NCBI GenBank assembly: GCA_964017045.1
Contig: OZ024799.1
Coordinates: 31,383,596 to 31,447,595 of the forward strand
DNA: 64,000 nucleotides
DNA from: Omphiscola glabra
Lineage: Eukaryota; Mollusca; Gastropoda; Lymnaeidae
Reading direction: 5' to 3'
Of the stretch, positions 26,701 to 37,010 are shown piece after piece. The stretch's first letter is position 1; every line of letters starts with the position of its first letter. The notes beneath the pieces are model-generated. The model saw only the letters and a list, made by a program, of their open reading frames with translations. It made no database searches and was not told where the DNA came from. Position numbers and translations under genes: made by a program.

Positions 26701-29700
26701 TCACAGTAGGCCAAGTACTATAGGAATTATGCATGTCTAATACAATACTATTTTTTAAAAATAGCTTTTCAAATAATGCATTACAACTGTTTAAACACAT
26801 TTTTTAGATTAATTAGTGTTTTTAAAAAATCATTATTGAAATAACCCGCTTCTTAAACACATACAAATTATATTTAATTTTTTTCTTCATGAATATTTTG
26901 TACCCATGCTTCTTGAATATCCTAGAGTTTTAAGATAAAAGGTAATAAAAAAAAAAAAAAAAAAGAAAAAGAAAGAAATACAAAGTTGTTAATGCATGTT
27001 ATCACAATTTTAGTTTTTGAAAATATTAGAACAAAGTAACCTTTCCAGCCAAATCATTTGTCTTAAGGTGTTTCCGTGCAGCATTGAGAATCGTCAGCTA
27101 AAAGAATTAAGAAATACATGTGCCTTTCTTTAATCTCCAGAAGGATTTCTTTTGATATGTTACACTAAAACAATGTTTAGCTATCTTAGTACTTCATAAT
27201 AAAGGGTTTACGTTAATGGAAATTTAATACATTTTTTATCAGCATTTACCAGGTTTAAATGTTAAATATTCAGCTGGGCTATGAACAACTTTAGTTTTAT
27301 CACATAATAAACCTACTGTGGTGCCATGGACGATGCCTTGGGGACCAATGTAACAGTAACTGCCCGCAGTCATCTGACCATACATGGTCACGCCCAGAGA
27401 AAATAACTTGTCATACATTTCTCGACTGGAATAGTTGGGGACCATCTGAAAATTAAATGAACATCTAGAACAGCGGCTCTCAACCAAGGGTCGCCTAAGA
27501 CCATCTGAAAACACATATACTATACAGATGGGACGTAGAAACATAACGAATTTTAATACTGGGGGTCGCCACAACACGAGGGACTCTGTTAAAGGGTCGC
27601 GAGATTAATAGGGTTGAGAACCACTGATCTAGAACATGCTATCTTCCTTGTAAAATCAAGATTGAGAAAGAATATTGATTGATAACCATTGCCAAGATAA
27701 TCAACGGACTAATTAACTCACCATGCCATTAGTGATGACCAGCCTGGGTGATGATGTCAAACTTGGGAATATGCCCATTGGATGACCTGAATACATTACT
27801 AACGTTTGGGTGTCTGTTAACTCTGACAAGTACTCCATTGTCAGCCAAAACTATCAAAATAATATGTGAATGAATGTCAAAAGAAAATTATGAAAGAGTT
27901 TAAACATGGTAGTTTAAATATTTTTCAATTTTATGGCATTTCTTTGTAAATCTTTGTATTCTGGATAAAATTTTGAATTTTTTTTTAATTTGAAGATTTA
28001 CTCATGCCAGTTAGGCCCAGGTATGATTTCTTGCTGATTCTGTGTGGGCAAAAAGTAATAAAATAAAGCTATTTAGGGTTTACCTGAGCCCAACTTGAGA
28101 ACACTTGACCATTGCCACCATAGGTTACCAGTTCATGAGGAAACTGGGCTATTCTGGGGTCAAGGTTGTTCATAATCATATGCATTATAGCAGCGGCAGC
28201 CTGGCATTTTGCTGGATACTCTGAAATAGGGTAGGCCCTGGAGATGAAATGTAAAAATTTAATTTTTATTGTATACTGAAAGTCAAAACCTTAATTAGGT
28301 TCAATGAAATATGGATCCGTCCTATAATGGGACTAATCTATGTTAATTTTTGTTTTTAAATGGAAACCTCTTTTCAATATAGAATAGAAGACCATTTATT
28401 ATAATAATACTTGAGATTTAAATGATTGTTTCCCAACTAGTGGTGACTATTTTCAATGGGGGAGTGTGAAAATTATACATTTTTTAATGTTAAAAGTGGG
28501 TGGTGTTGATATGCCTACAGAAGGGTGGTGTTGATATGCCTACCCAAGGGCGGTGTTGATATGCATACCCAAGGGCAGTGTTGATATGCCTACACAAGGG
28601 TGGTATTGATATGCCTACTCAAGAGCAGTGTTGATATGCCTACCAAGGGCAGTGTTGATATGCCTACACAATGGTGGTGTTGATATGCCTACACAAGAGT
28701 GGTGTTGATATGCCTACACAAGGGAGGTGTTGATATGCCTACACAAGGGAGGTGTAGATATGCCTACACAAGGGAGGTGTTGATATGCCTACACAAGAGT
28801 GGTGTTGATATGCCTACACAAGAGTGGTGTTGATATGCCTACACAAGGCAGGTGTTGATATGCCTACACAAGGCAGGTGTTGATATGCCTACACAAGAGT
28901 GGTGTTGATATGCCTACACAAAAGTGGTGTTGATATGCCTACACAAGAGTGGTGTTGATATGCCTACACAAGGGAGGTGTTGATATGCCTACACAAGAGT
29001 GGTGTTGATATGCCTACACAAGAGTGGTGTTGATATGCCTACACAAGAGTGGTGTTGATATGCCTACACAAGGGAGGTGTTGATATGCCTACACAAGGGA
29101 GGTGTTGATATGCCTACACAAGAGTGGTGTTGATATGCCTACACATATTTATTTTATAATATAAAAACATCTGAGTATGATAAGTATACAGCTTGTGAGT
29201 TATTATAATTGAAAAGTTGATGTGAATCATTTGTGTGCTATGATAAGTGAACTATTTGTGTGCTATGATAAGTGAACTATTTGTGTGCTATGATAAGTGA
29301 ACTATTTGTGTGCTATGATAAGTGAACAGTTTGTGTGCTATGATAAGTGAACAGTTTGTGTGCTATGATAAGTGAACAGTTTGTGTGCTATGATAAGTGA
29401 ACAGTTTGTGTGCTATGATAAGTGAACTATTTGTGTGCTATGATAAGTGAACAGTTTGTGTGCTATGATAAGTGAACAGTTTGTGTGCTATGATAAGTGA
29501 ACTATTTGTGTGCTATGATAAGTGAACAGTTTGTGTGCTATGATAAGTGAACAGTTTGTGTGCTATGATAAGTGAACAGTTTGTGTGCTATGATAAGTGA
29601 ACTATTTGTGTGCTATGATAAGTGAACAGTTTGTGTGCTATGATAAGTGAACCATTTGTGTGCTATGATAAGTGAACAGTTTGTGTGCTATGATAAGTGA

Positions 29701-32700
29701 ACAGTTTGTGTGCTATAATAAGTGAACAGTTTGTGTGATATGATAAAAAAACATTTTGTGTGCAATGATAAGTGAACAGTATGTGTGCTATAATAAAAGA
29801 TCAGTTTTTGTGCTATGATAAGTGAACAGTTTGTGTGCTATGATAGGTTTTTATATTATCCTACTTCCTAACTTGTGAGTTATTATAATTGAAAAGTTGA
29901 TGTGAACCATTTATATGCTATGGTAAATGAACAGTTTGTGTGCTATTTGTGTGCTGTGATAAGTGGACCATTTGTGTGCTGTGATAAGTGGACTATTTGT
30001 GTGCTATGATAAATGAACAGTTTGTGTGCTATGATAAAAGAACATTTTGTGTGCAATGATAAGTGAACAGTATGTGTGCTATAATAAAAGATCAGTTTGT
30101 GTGCTATGATAGGTTTTTATATTATCCTACTTCCTAACTTGTGAGTTATTATAATTTAAAAGTTGATGTGAACCATTTATATGCTATGGTAAATGAACAG
30201 TTTGTGTGCTATGATAAGTGGACCATTTGTGTGCTGTGATAAGTGGACCATTTGTGTGCTATGATAAGTGAACAGTTTGTGTGCTATAATAAGTGAACAG
30301 TTTGTGTGCTATGATAAAAGAACATTTTGTGTGCAATGATAAGTGAACAGTATGTGTGCTATAATAAAAGATCAGTTTGTGTGCTATGATAAGTGAACAG
30401 TTTGTGTGCTATGATAGGTTTTTATATTATCCTACTTCCTAACTTGTGAGTTATTATAATTGAAAAGTTGATGTGAACCATTTATATGCTATGGTAAATG
30501 AACAGTTTGTGTGCTATGATAAGTGGACCATTTGTGTGCTGTGATAAGTGGACCATTTGTGTGCTATGATAAATGAACAGTTTGTGTGCTATGATAAATG
30601 AACATTTTGTGTGCAATGATAAGTGAACAGTTTGTGTGCTATAATAAAAGATCAGTTTCTGTGCTATGATAAGTGAACAGTTTGTATGCTATGATAAGTG
30701 AACAGTTTGTGTGCTATGATAGGTTTGTATATTATCCTACTTCCTAACTAAGGTGCTGGATACCTCATTTCTATAGTTGGCCTGAACCTGTACATGTAGA
30801 TGTGGCCGTAGGTTCTCAGCTCGATGGCAAACTCTGTGGCCAACAGCTCATGATGCTTTGATGGGATATATCTCAGTGCATTTTGGACGGCCAACTATGC
30901 AAGGGAAAAAATAGTTTATTTCAGATAAGATATACCATTAATACTAAAGAATTTAGATATTTAAATCAAAATATCCCATCTTTCTTCACCGTAGCGATGA
31001 CACAATTTTAATATTTTTATGTTTCCAAATGAAAGTTAAAGTTTTATAAGACAAATAGATGTAGGCCCTAGGTAAATAGCAAAAATAATTAGCTTCATAT
31101 ATAAAAACTATTTAAAAAAAAATTCTGCTTGTTATTTCAAGAAATTGCATTAATTATCGGACGGAATTTTCTTTTTCTGCTTATTTCATTGCCCTAAAAT
31201 TACACTTACCAATGTTATTTATTTAGTTTTTATACAAGACATGAAATGATGTAAAAAAAACCTTAAAAGTAAAATAAATATCCCAGTTGAACGGTGGAGT
31301 AAGATATATATTTAAGATTTATTGAGTATTGTGAGTTGGCATGTAGGCTTATATTGTATACAAACTATAACCCGTCAGACAATGGGATGGCGGTCTCAAT
31401 GCGTCAACTTCCCAACAACTAAAGTTACTTGATAAAAAACACATTCAAGTAACGCACTTTATAAGATTCCCAATTAGTGCTTAAACCCCACCTCCCGGTA
31501 CAACTCGCCCCTGAACTATATTAATATTCTAATGTTAACAACCCTTCTCTTACACCTCAAAAATTATTACACATTAAAAGCACTTGCGGTATATTCAATA
31601 ACCTCATTTAGCACAGATATCGGGCATTTTATTTTGTGCACTATTCAACATCTGACAGCGTTAGTTACATTAGTTGATTATTACATAGAGCAGGCCTGCA
31701 CAACTCAAAATGTAAGGCGGGCCGTAATACTTAATGAAAAACTTGTGCGGGCCGAAAGAAAATAGGCCAGGGGGGAAGAGGGAGCTACGATACGAATAAA
31801 ATATATTTCGTTACTTCGCGGGCCGCAAAGTGGGTACTGGCGGTCCGCATACGGCTCTCGTTCCTTATGTTGTGCAGGCCTGACATAGAGAATTATATAT
31901 TTTGATGTCAGTGATGTTTATATACTAATCAAGCCCAAGTTTAATCTTTCATCTAAATAAAATAATTCGTTGAATAATTCACTTGTAAAATTATAGGAAT
32001 GGTGTTCTCTTACTATGAACGTCTTAAATTACTGACATAAAAAAAAGTAAATATATTAAAATGATAGTAGTTTTCTCATTTGGTCGTGGGGAAATAACAA
32101 TTTCATGTTCATTTTAGCACATGTTGCATATGATTATTACCTCCCTTTCCAATTCACCACTTCGTGGCTTAAGGCAATTTATGTTAAGTGCCCGCTTTCA
32201 AATTTAGGTATAGACGATATAGACGATATAGGCGATATAGACGATATAGACGATATAGACGATATAGTCGATATAGACGATATAGACGATGTAGACGATA
32301 TAGACGATATAGACGATATAGGCGGCGGAAAATTCCAGCCAAATAAATCCCACAAAAAAAAATAAAAATAAAATAAAATAAAATTAACAAAAAAAAATGC
32401 TAAAATCTCGACGAAAAAACAGACACTTTTAGTCAAATGTTCCAGATTATCCAATTCTGGAACCAGGAAAAAAATTGGAGTTTATTTTTAAACTAGATTT
32501 TTAAAATCCAATTTCTTCAACAGATATATAGAATTTTAAATTTACAGGTTATGATATTAATATCCCTACTGTGATTTATTTGTATTTGAAAAAAATAATT
32601 AATGCGCCTTTGATTAGTTGAGCATTTGAAAATGACGATTCAGCTGCACCGAACAAGGAACAGGGAGGGTGCGGACCGTCCGAGGGCGGTACTTTTATCC

Positions 32701-35052
32701 TATAAAATGAGTGGTGGCAGAGAGAGAGAGAGAGAGATATAGATAGAGATAGAGAGAGAGAGAGAGAGAGAAGAATATTAGGGATTAAAAGACGCAACGC
32801 ATAATTTTATTTTACCAGGAATTTTTAATTACTATTAGCAGACTTTAGGACTGTAAAAGTTTTGGCTAAATTATTCCTGGGCGCACGAAACTTCATTTAA
32901 AATGGATCAAGGGTAAAAATAAATTATATATTTGAAACTCAATGTTTGGAAGTTAGGACCCAGGAAAGGCAGACTTTTAAGGAAGGCAGACTTTTCAGGA
33001 AGGCAGACTTTTCAGGAAGGCAGAATTTTCAGGAAGGCAGACTTATCAGGAAAGTCAGACTTTTCAGGGAGGCAGACTTTTCAGGAAAGGCAGACTTTCA
33101 AAGCAGAATTTTCATACAGAGTAACTATATTTAAATGATTAAGTTTAAATGCAGCCAATTTAAGCATACATTTTATGAACACTAGTAGTCTAGGTTAAAT
33201 CAATCGCTTTAATACTGAAATAATAATTTCAATCATTATAGCCATCTATGCATTGTACATATTTAGTAATAATTCATTGCAGTATGCCTGGGCTAGGACC
33301 AACTGTGTCGCGTAGGCTAAATACTTGACCATGTTGTAATATGACAAATATAAGATAAGGTAAGATACTTTTATTGATCCAAATAAACGGACATTTGTTT
33401 TCTTTTCATTCATCGAACATATTTTTTTTTAAATCTTGAAAATCCTTGTTTGTGTATGTTGTTGTTCCTTAAAATTAGTCTGTAGCAAGACTTTCGTGGA
33501 ATAATAAACAAGACGAAATACACCATGGAGCAAACGACCCCTTCAAAGTTTTCATCGAATTTTTTAAAAGGCAAGCCGGCATCGACAGACGAAATTTTTG
33601 CCAGGGTGTTCCGTTTTATAGGAAAATAATTTCAGTAAACTTGCAGACAGTTGAAAGTAACTTTTTCTCCTCAGAAACTGATATAATGGCTTATGTTTGA
33701 TTTTTGTTTAATAATCTGCCCTTACGTTCTTAGATCCTCGGTGAATTCAGCGCCACAACTCACTGGATAGCACTGCCAATACGTCACCCCCCCCCCCTTT
33801 TTTTTGGTCCAATAATCGGTGATGTGGAAAATATTAATTAAATATTTTTCACGCTCGTAAACATGACCCCCGTGGTGGCCCATCACCCCAAATAACCCTT
33901 ATGATACGCCAGTGGTCGAAGTTCATTTATTTGTATTATCAGTTTTTTCGTGGCAAAGAGCGGCACTTTTTTTAGCCCACCTTAAACGTTTTGGCCCACC
34001 TTAAACGTGTTGGCCCACCAGTGTCTGTTTGTCTCAGCTACTCTACTGTTCAGCAGACATTATTGCAACAGAACTTTATGGCGAGTTATTCGTTTTCCAA
34101 GAAGAATACAGAAAAATCAAGGCCTAGATGTCTATTAGATCTATCTATGTCGAAAGAGCTTTGTTTCTCTTTTTCCAAATGTGTCTGTGACAATGTTGCG
34201 AGTGCTGAGAGAAACCTTTCCAAGCTCAAACTAATAAAAACATACAGTGGCGTAGAAAGAGGGAGCCATCCACCCTGGGCTGCACTTTTTATCTTAATCT
34301 AAAGGGGTGACATATTTATCCTGGAAGGGGGTGGCAAATATCGTGGCCCGCCCCTGGCGGTACTAAGCCTAGCTACGCCACTGAAAATATATGTACGTTT
34401 CACCATGTTTTACATCGTTTCTTTGGTTTAGTTACATTCTACAATGAAAGGAAGATTGCATAAATCTTTTAAAGACCGAAATAATTTAGAATTGTCTTTG
34501 TGAAAAACCAAGAAAAGAATTTTGTTCTTCTCTTGAAATAGATACTCTTACTGTTTTTAAAAACTTCAAAACTTTGTCATTTCAGGAGCTTTTGTGTCGG
34601 TAGCCTACTTATTTTAAAGTAGTCTGCAGAATTAAGAAAACCCTGTTAATCTTTAAATCAACAAATAAATATAAAATCTATACATGCCATTTTAACATAT
34701 TTATTTTAAGAACAGAGTTGGGCTATCGGTACATGATTTTAAATATAATTACATATTTTCATCATTCGGATTTATGCTTCAAAATTAATAGAGCATTTAG
34801 TTTCGAAGAAAACTGAGAATTGTTCAAACTTGATGACCGATCAACATTCATGATTAGTGGTCGGAATTTTTTTGTTTTTTTCCTATAGCACAAAACTGCC
34901 TAAGTCCGGCACTGTTAAGTTCCAACCTTTTCTTCCTCACGTGTCAGGTCCTGCAGCCTGGTCGGGGCATGAGGTACTTGGGGATCTCGTGGATGCAGCT
35001 CAGGTAGAGGGTCCAAGGGCAGTCCAGCACAGAGCTCTTTTAATGTCGACAT
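17706..35052 (-). CDS. UROC1: Urocanate hydratase (urocanase)
   Basis: Cytosolic NAD+-dependent enzyme that hydrates urocanate to imidazolonepropionate in histidine breakdown. Nineteen coding exons: 35052-34927, 30894-30764, 28237-28084, 27850-27722, 27445-27317, 27097-27041, 26644-26558, 26133-25982, 25354-25175, 24799-24702, 23971-23863, 23432-23344, 23026-22956, 22498-22400, 21642-21543, 20736-20655, 20391-20343, 19452-19402, 17852-17706. They total 2040 bases (679 aa; human 676), in phase throughout. Landmarks: N-terminal LCAGLPLDPLP, YGHIYMYRFRPTIEMRAYP, YGGNGQVF, GQMTAGSYCYIGPQGIVHGT, NAD-binding SSGLGGMSGAQAK (about residues 246-258), GSDQTSCHNPF, RWVCTS with Cys454 (aligned by memory to Cys410 of the Pseudomonas enzyme), SRDHHDVSGTDSP, HNGGGVGWGEV and WDVSNG. 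A pyrimidine tract ending in CTAG just before the ATG suggests an upstream non-coding exon. Confidence 0.96.
18379..18885 (+). mobile_element. 3' end of a non-LTR retrotransposon (LINE) ORF, truncated
   Basis: In the last UROC1 intron, antisense to the gene. A plus-strand frame reads INLFYSATISSPLDFSSTCW, then GNSSSDIKHRLNRLIKNA and HLSLGELFEKK, the usual C-terminal tail of LINE reverse-transcriptase proteins. After a 41-bp tandem array another piece, FISLKVRTERYKNYFVPQSV, matches the last lines of the same tail (typically a basic RTERY...SFIP motif). The reverse transcriptase core is absent, so this is a 5'-truncated, dead copy. Confidence 0.7.
18597..18770. repeat. 41-bp tandem repeat, about 4 copies, inside the LINE tail
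   Basis: Unit begins ATCACATTCCAACCTCATTA and continues TCACAGCTACCTAAGATTAAG. Copies are almost identical, with the first slightly diverged. It separates two halves of the LINE C-terminal reading frame, so it arose by local expansion after or during insertion. Confidence 0.85.
19632..20270. other. Unclassified repeat-like sequence in a UROC1 intron
   Basis: Between UROC1 exons 17 and 18. More GC and CpG than flanking intron and no UROC1 exon. It may be a transposon or LTR relic, but no terminal repeats, coding motif or target duplication could be identified. Confidence 0.25.
21337..21375. repeat. Short tandem duplication
   Basis: Two adjacent copies of a roughly 24-base unit containing TGTCAAAAGGCTGGGTCCAA in a UROC1 intron. 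Confidence 0.7.
21940..22030. mobile_element. Partial SPIN/URR1-like hAT MITE
   Basis: Starts CAGTGGTTCTCAACCTTCTT and continues through GCCACGACCCTTTAATA and a GACCCCCAACCGTAAAATT segment. This is the same family as 27471-27626 and 55668-55865 in reverse orientation. The other end is missing or too diverged, so no target duplication can be shown. Lies in the intron between UROC1 exons 14 and 15. Confidence 0.75.
24207..24550. repeat. Minisatellite, unit about 25 bp, about 14 copies
   Basis: Unit resembles ACACATGTTTTTACAGAGAC followed by CTTTG, with small indels. Located in the UROC1 intron between exons 10 and 11, ending about 150 bases from exon 10. Confidence 0.9.
25748..25942. mobile_element. 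hAT-like MITE (CAGGCCTGCACAAC family), copy 1
   Basis: 195-bp element with terminal inverted repeats CAGGCCTGCACAAC ... GTTGTGCAGGCCTG and an internal GCGGGCCGCATGTGGCCC stretch. Flanks GTCAAGAG and ATCTAGAG share 6 of 8 bases, consistent with an aged 8-bp duplication of hAT type. In the intron between UROC1 exons 8 and 9. Confidence 0.85.
27471..27626. mobile_element. SPIN/URR1-like hAT MITE with perfect target duplication
   Basis: 156-bp element, CAGCGGCTCTCAACC ... GGTTGAGAACCACTG, flanked on both sides by ATCTAGAA (27463-27470 and 27627-27634). This is exactly 8 bp and fits the hAT preference nTCTAGAn. Internal blocks GGGTCGCCTAAGACCATC, GAAAACACATATA and GGGGGTCGCCACAAC match the family as I remember it. 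It sits just upstream of the UROC1 exon 5 acceptor. Confidence 0.92.
28496..29145. repeat. Minisatellite, 25-bp unit, about 26 copies
   Basis: Unit GTGGTGTTGATATGCCTACA then CAAGA; variants alternate GAGTGG, GGGAGG and GGCAGG at one site. In UROC1 intron 2, directly before a second unrelated 25-bp array. Confidence 0.93.
29190..30745. repeat. Minisatellite, 25-bp unit, about 60 copies, with higher-order structure
   Basis: Basic unit TGTGTGCTATGATAAGTGAA then CAGTT. From about 29845 the array is organised in larger blocks of roughly 265-305 bp. Each ends with a distinctive non-array segment (GGTTTTTATATTATCCTACT ... GTGAGTTATTATAATT) seen near 29846, 30110, 30418 and, shortened, 30721. UROC1 exon 2 begins only about 20 bases beyond the array. 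Confidence 0.93.
31691..31882. mobile_element. hAT-like MITE (CAGGCCTGCACAAC family), copy 2
   Basis: 192 bp, same termini and body as 25748-25942. Flanked by a perfect 8-bp duplication ACATAGAG (31683-31690 and 31883-31890). In UROC1 intron 1. Confidence 0.92.
32208..32325. repeat. 9-bp microsatellite/minisatellite (GACGATATA)n
   Basis: About 13 copies of GACGATATA with single variants (GGCGATATA, GTCGATATA). Any apparent Ile-Asp-Asp protein here is only a by-product of the 9-bp period. Confidence 0.92.
32720..32772. repeat. (AG)n simple repeat
   Basis: Runs of AGAGAG interrupted by ATATAGATAGAGATAG in UROC1 intron 1. Confidence 0.9.
32962..33105. repeat. 17-bp tandem repeat, about 8-9 copies
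   Basis: Unit AGGCAGACTTTTCAGGA with minor changes; UROC1 intron 1. Confidence 0.88.
34020..34244 (+). pseudogene. hAT transposase C-terminal (dimerisation) fragment
   Basis: The plus-strand frame ends CDNVASAERNLSKLKLIKT, the hallmark hAT C-terminal dimerisation motif (usually VASAERSFSKLKLIK). The expected upstream catalytic part is absent or unrecognisable. The frame is broken exactly at 34245 by a MITE. Lies in UROC1 intron 1, antisense to UROC1. Confidence 0.65.
34245..34383. mobile_element. MITE with CAGTGGCGTA ends, inserted in a hAT relic
   Basis: 139 bp, CAGTGGCGTAGA ... GCTACGCCACTG. Flanks AAAACATA and AAAATATA match at 7 of 8 positions, as expected for a hAT-type 8-bp duplication. 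The body shares a short core with the copies at 35304, 49460 and 53609. Confidence 0.85.
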
Positions 35053-35303
35053 CCCTTTTTTGTTTTGTTTTTAAAACTAGAAACAAGAAACACAAAAACT
35101 GTACAGCACTAGTAGCACAAACCCTTTCAAACTTGTTTAGAACCGTGAACAAAAAAGCTGCCAAAACAACGTATGATCCCTTTTACAAGTCACACAGATG
35201 TAATTGATCGTTTACGAATGAATACAGATATTACGTCATGCTGTCATTTCTTTTTATCCCCATAATCGTATGACAAGGCATGAAAAATAAATCGAATTGA
35301 GCA

Positions 35304-35469
35304 CAGTGGCGTAGGGAGGGGACGGCGAGAGCACTTCGACCCGGGCAGCACTTTTTCTTTATATGGAGAGGCGGCATTTTCGGTGAACTGCAGAGTTTCT
35401 TGGTGGAATTGTGGGGGCGTTACAAATCCTCGCTCGGCACAGGCGGCACGTAGCCTGGGTACGCCACAG
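35304..35469. mobile_element. MITE with CAGTGGCGTA ends, upstream of UROC1
   Basis: 166 bp, CAGTGGCGTAGGGAGGG ... GGGTACGCCACAG. It contains the core TGCAGAG ... related to 49460-49605 and 53609-53771. The 8-bp flanks (ATTGAGCA, TTTCTGCA) share only 5 positions, so the insertion is old or the ends have decayed. About 250 bp 5' of the UROC1 start codon, so it could touch the promoter. Confidence 0.75.
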
Positions 35470-35904
35470 TTTCTGCACAGAGATTTAACTTTCGACTTAC
35501 TCAGAAATGTCGAAACGCGTTCATTTTAGACACTAACATAAACATTTTACTTTATGAACAACAGTCTTAGATTTTTCAGACTTAATTTTTTTTTTTTTTT
35601 TAAAGTTTCTTTTAGAGGCTTTGAAACGGAGCTGTAGCCGGGGTTTATAGCCCACAAAGCTGTAGCCCGGGGTTAATTGCCCCTAAAGCTGGAGCAGAGA
35701 TCCACTTGGAAGTGGAGTTGGGCTTGGGGGAGCTCCAGGAGTTTTATGTAAATGGGCCGTCATCAACAATTTAAAAAAAATATTTTTAGTGACAATTACT
35801 GTCATTATACTGTCATCGTGGTCCCTTCTCTCTCGTACCATCTCTTCTTCTTCTTCTTCTTATTCTATATATTAAGGGCCCACGATCAATTTATTGATCA
35901 TAAT

Positions 35905-36028
35905 GGCTCCTAACATCTCTCTTCTACCATCTCTCTGCTAACATCTCTCTGCTACCATCTCTCTCCTACCATCTCTCTGCTATCTTATCTCTGCTACCAT
36001 CTCTCTGTTACCATCTCTCTCTTACAAG
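35905..36028. repeat. 14-bp tandem repeat (TACCATCTCTCTGC), about 8 copies
   Basis: Pyrimidine-rich array with variants TAACATCTCTCTTC and TACCATCTCTCTCC, upstream of UROC1. Confidence 0.85.
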
Positions 36029-36699
36029 TCTCAGCTAAAGATATTCTCGTTGGTTGCAGACATCTCAGTGGTCATGGAGTTCAGGGATAGACTTTTTGGG
36101 AAAATTTAACACCCAACTTTACCGGGAGCATAAAACCGTAAAGTGAATAATGTGGGGAGGGCACTCAAAATGTAACGTGACGGCTGTAGTGAATGTCAAT
36201 ACATTAAAGTTTGTAATAAATGTCTTAAGTTAAGCTTAAACAGGGTCATTTTCTATGTGACCACCTGTTTCTTTATTTAATAAAAAAAAATATAGCTATA
36301 TATCGGTAAAAGAACATATTCAATATTAAAACTAAAACTAATCAAAATATCAACCAAACCTGAATTGTTTTGTGGATGAAAGATGGGCACTGAACAATGC
36401 GTTATCTTTGCTACAGTAAAAAACAATGAGGGGAAAAGTCGCTCCTGAAGCAACACCATCAGCTGATTACCAGAGGTCATTGGGGGTCATGGTCACGTTT
36501 ACGTCGTCTGAATTTTTTTTCATCACTAACTTCTCGAGTTCTGAAATGTGAATCAAACATATGTATGTGATAAGACACGGAGATCCCACGTCAAATGAGT
36601 CCAAAAAAATATGTGTGGTACAGTGGTCCCCAAATCCTTGTCTCAGTGCTCCATGGAGGCACACAATAATTTATTAAAATATAACTATTGTGAACTTTA

Positions 36700-37010
36700 C
36701 TCTAGTATATAATACTACCCAGATAGGTGCGTTTGTGCTAGCCACGATCGCACATATTGAAAAGTCCGCCTTGCCCTGGTGGTCGGCTCTGTTGAAGTGT
36801 TTGGAGACAAGACACTGCTTATCTTGTGTAATATTACGGAGGTGTTCAGTACACCTGTCAGAGAGTCGGCGTCATGTCTCCCCAATGTATGACATCTGGC
36901 AGCGGGTGCAAACAATAACGTAGATAACATTGCGGCTAGTGCAAAGGAAACCGCCGCGTATCTGAAAACTGCCCTCAGATTCACCAGCCGGGTGAATTTG
37001 GAGCACAAGC
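36700..37010 (-). pseudogene. Penelope-like element GIY-YIG endonuclease fragment
   Basis: A minus-strand frame reads FLCTSRNVIYVIVCTRCQ, then MSYIGET, an in-frame stop, RRLSDRCTEHLRNI, and VSKHFNRADHQGKADF. The NVIY...CxxC...YIGET...R...H pattern is the GIY-YIG nuclease of Penelope-like retroelements. No reverse transcriptase domain is found nearby and the frame has at least one stop, so it is a dead fragment between UROC1 and Shal. Confidence 0.8.

Noticed and set aside
28496..30745. CRISPR-like direct repeats
   Set aside because: The repeats are contiguous with no unique spacers, in an intron of an animal gene; these are minisatellites.
32105..32454. Ile-Asp-Asp repeat protein and its antisense counterparts
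   Set aside because: By-product of a 9-bp (GACGATATA) repeat.
33770..33915. Possible MITE ending GATACGCCAGTGG
   Set aside because: Only one end resembles the family; the opposite end and a target duplication could not be shown.
36690..36923. Plus-strand frame over the Penelope fragment
   Set aside because: The minus strand carries the GIY-YIG motifs; the plus frame shows no similarity to anything known to me.
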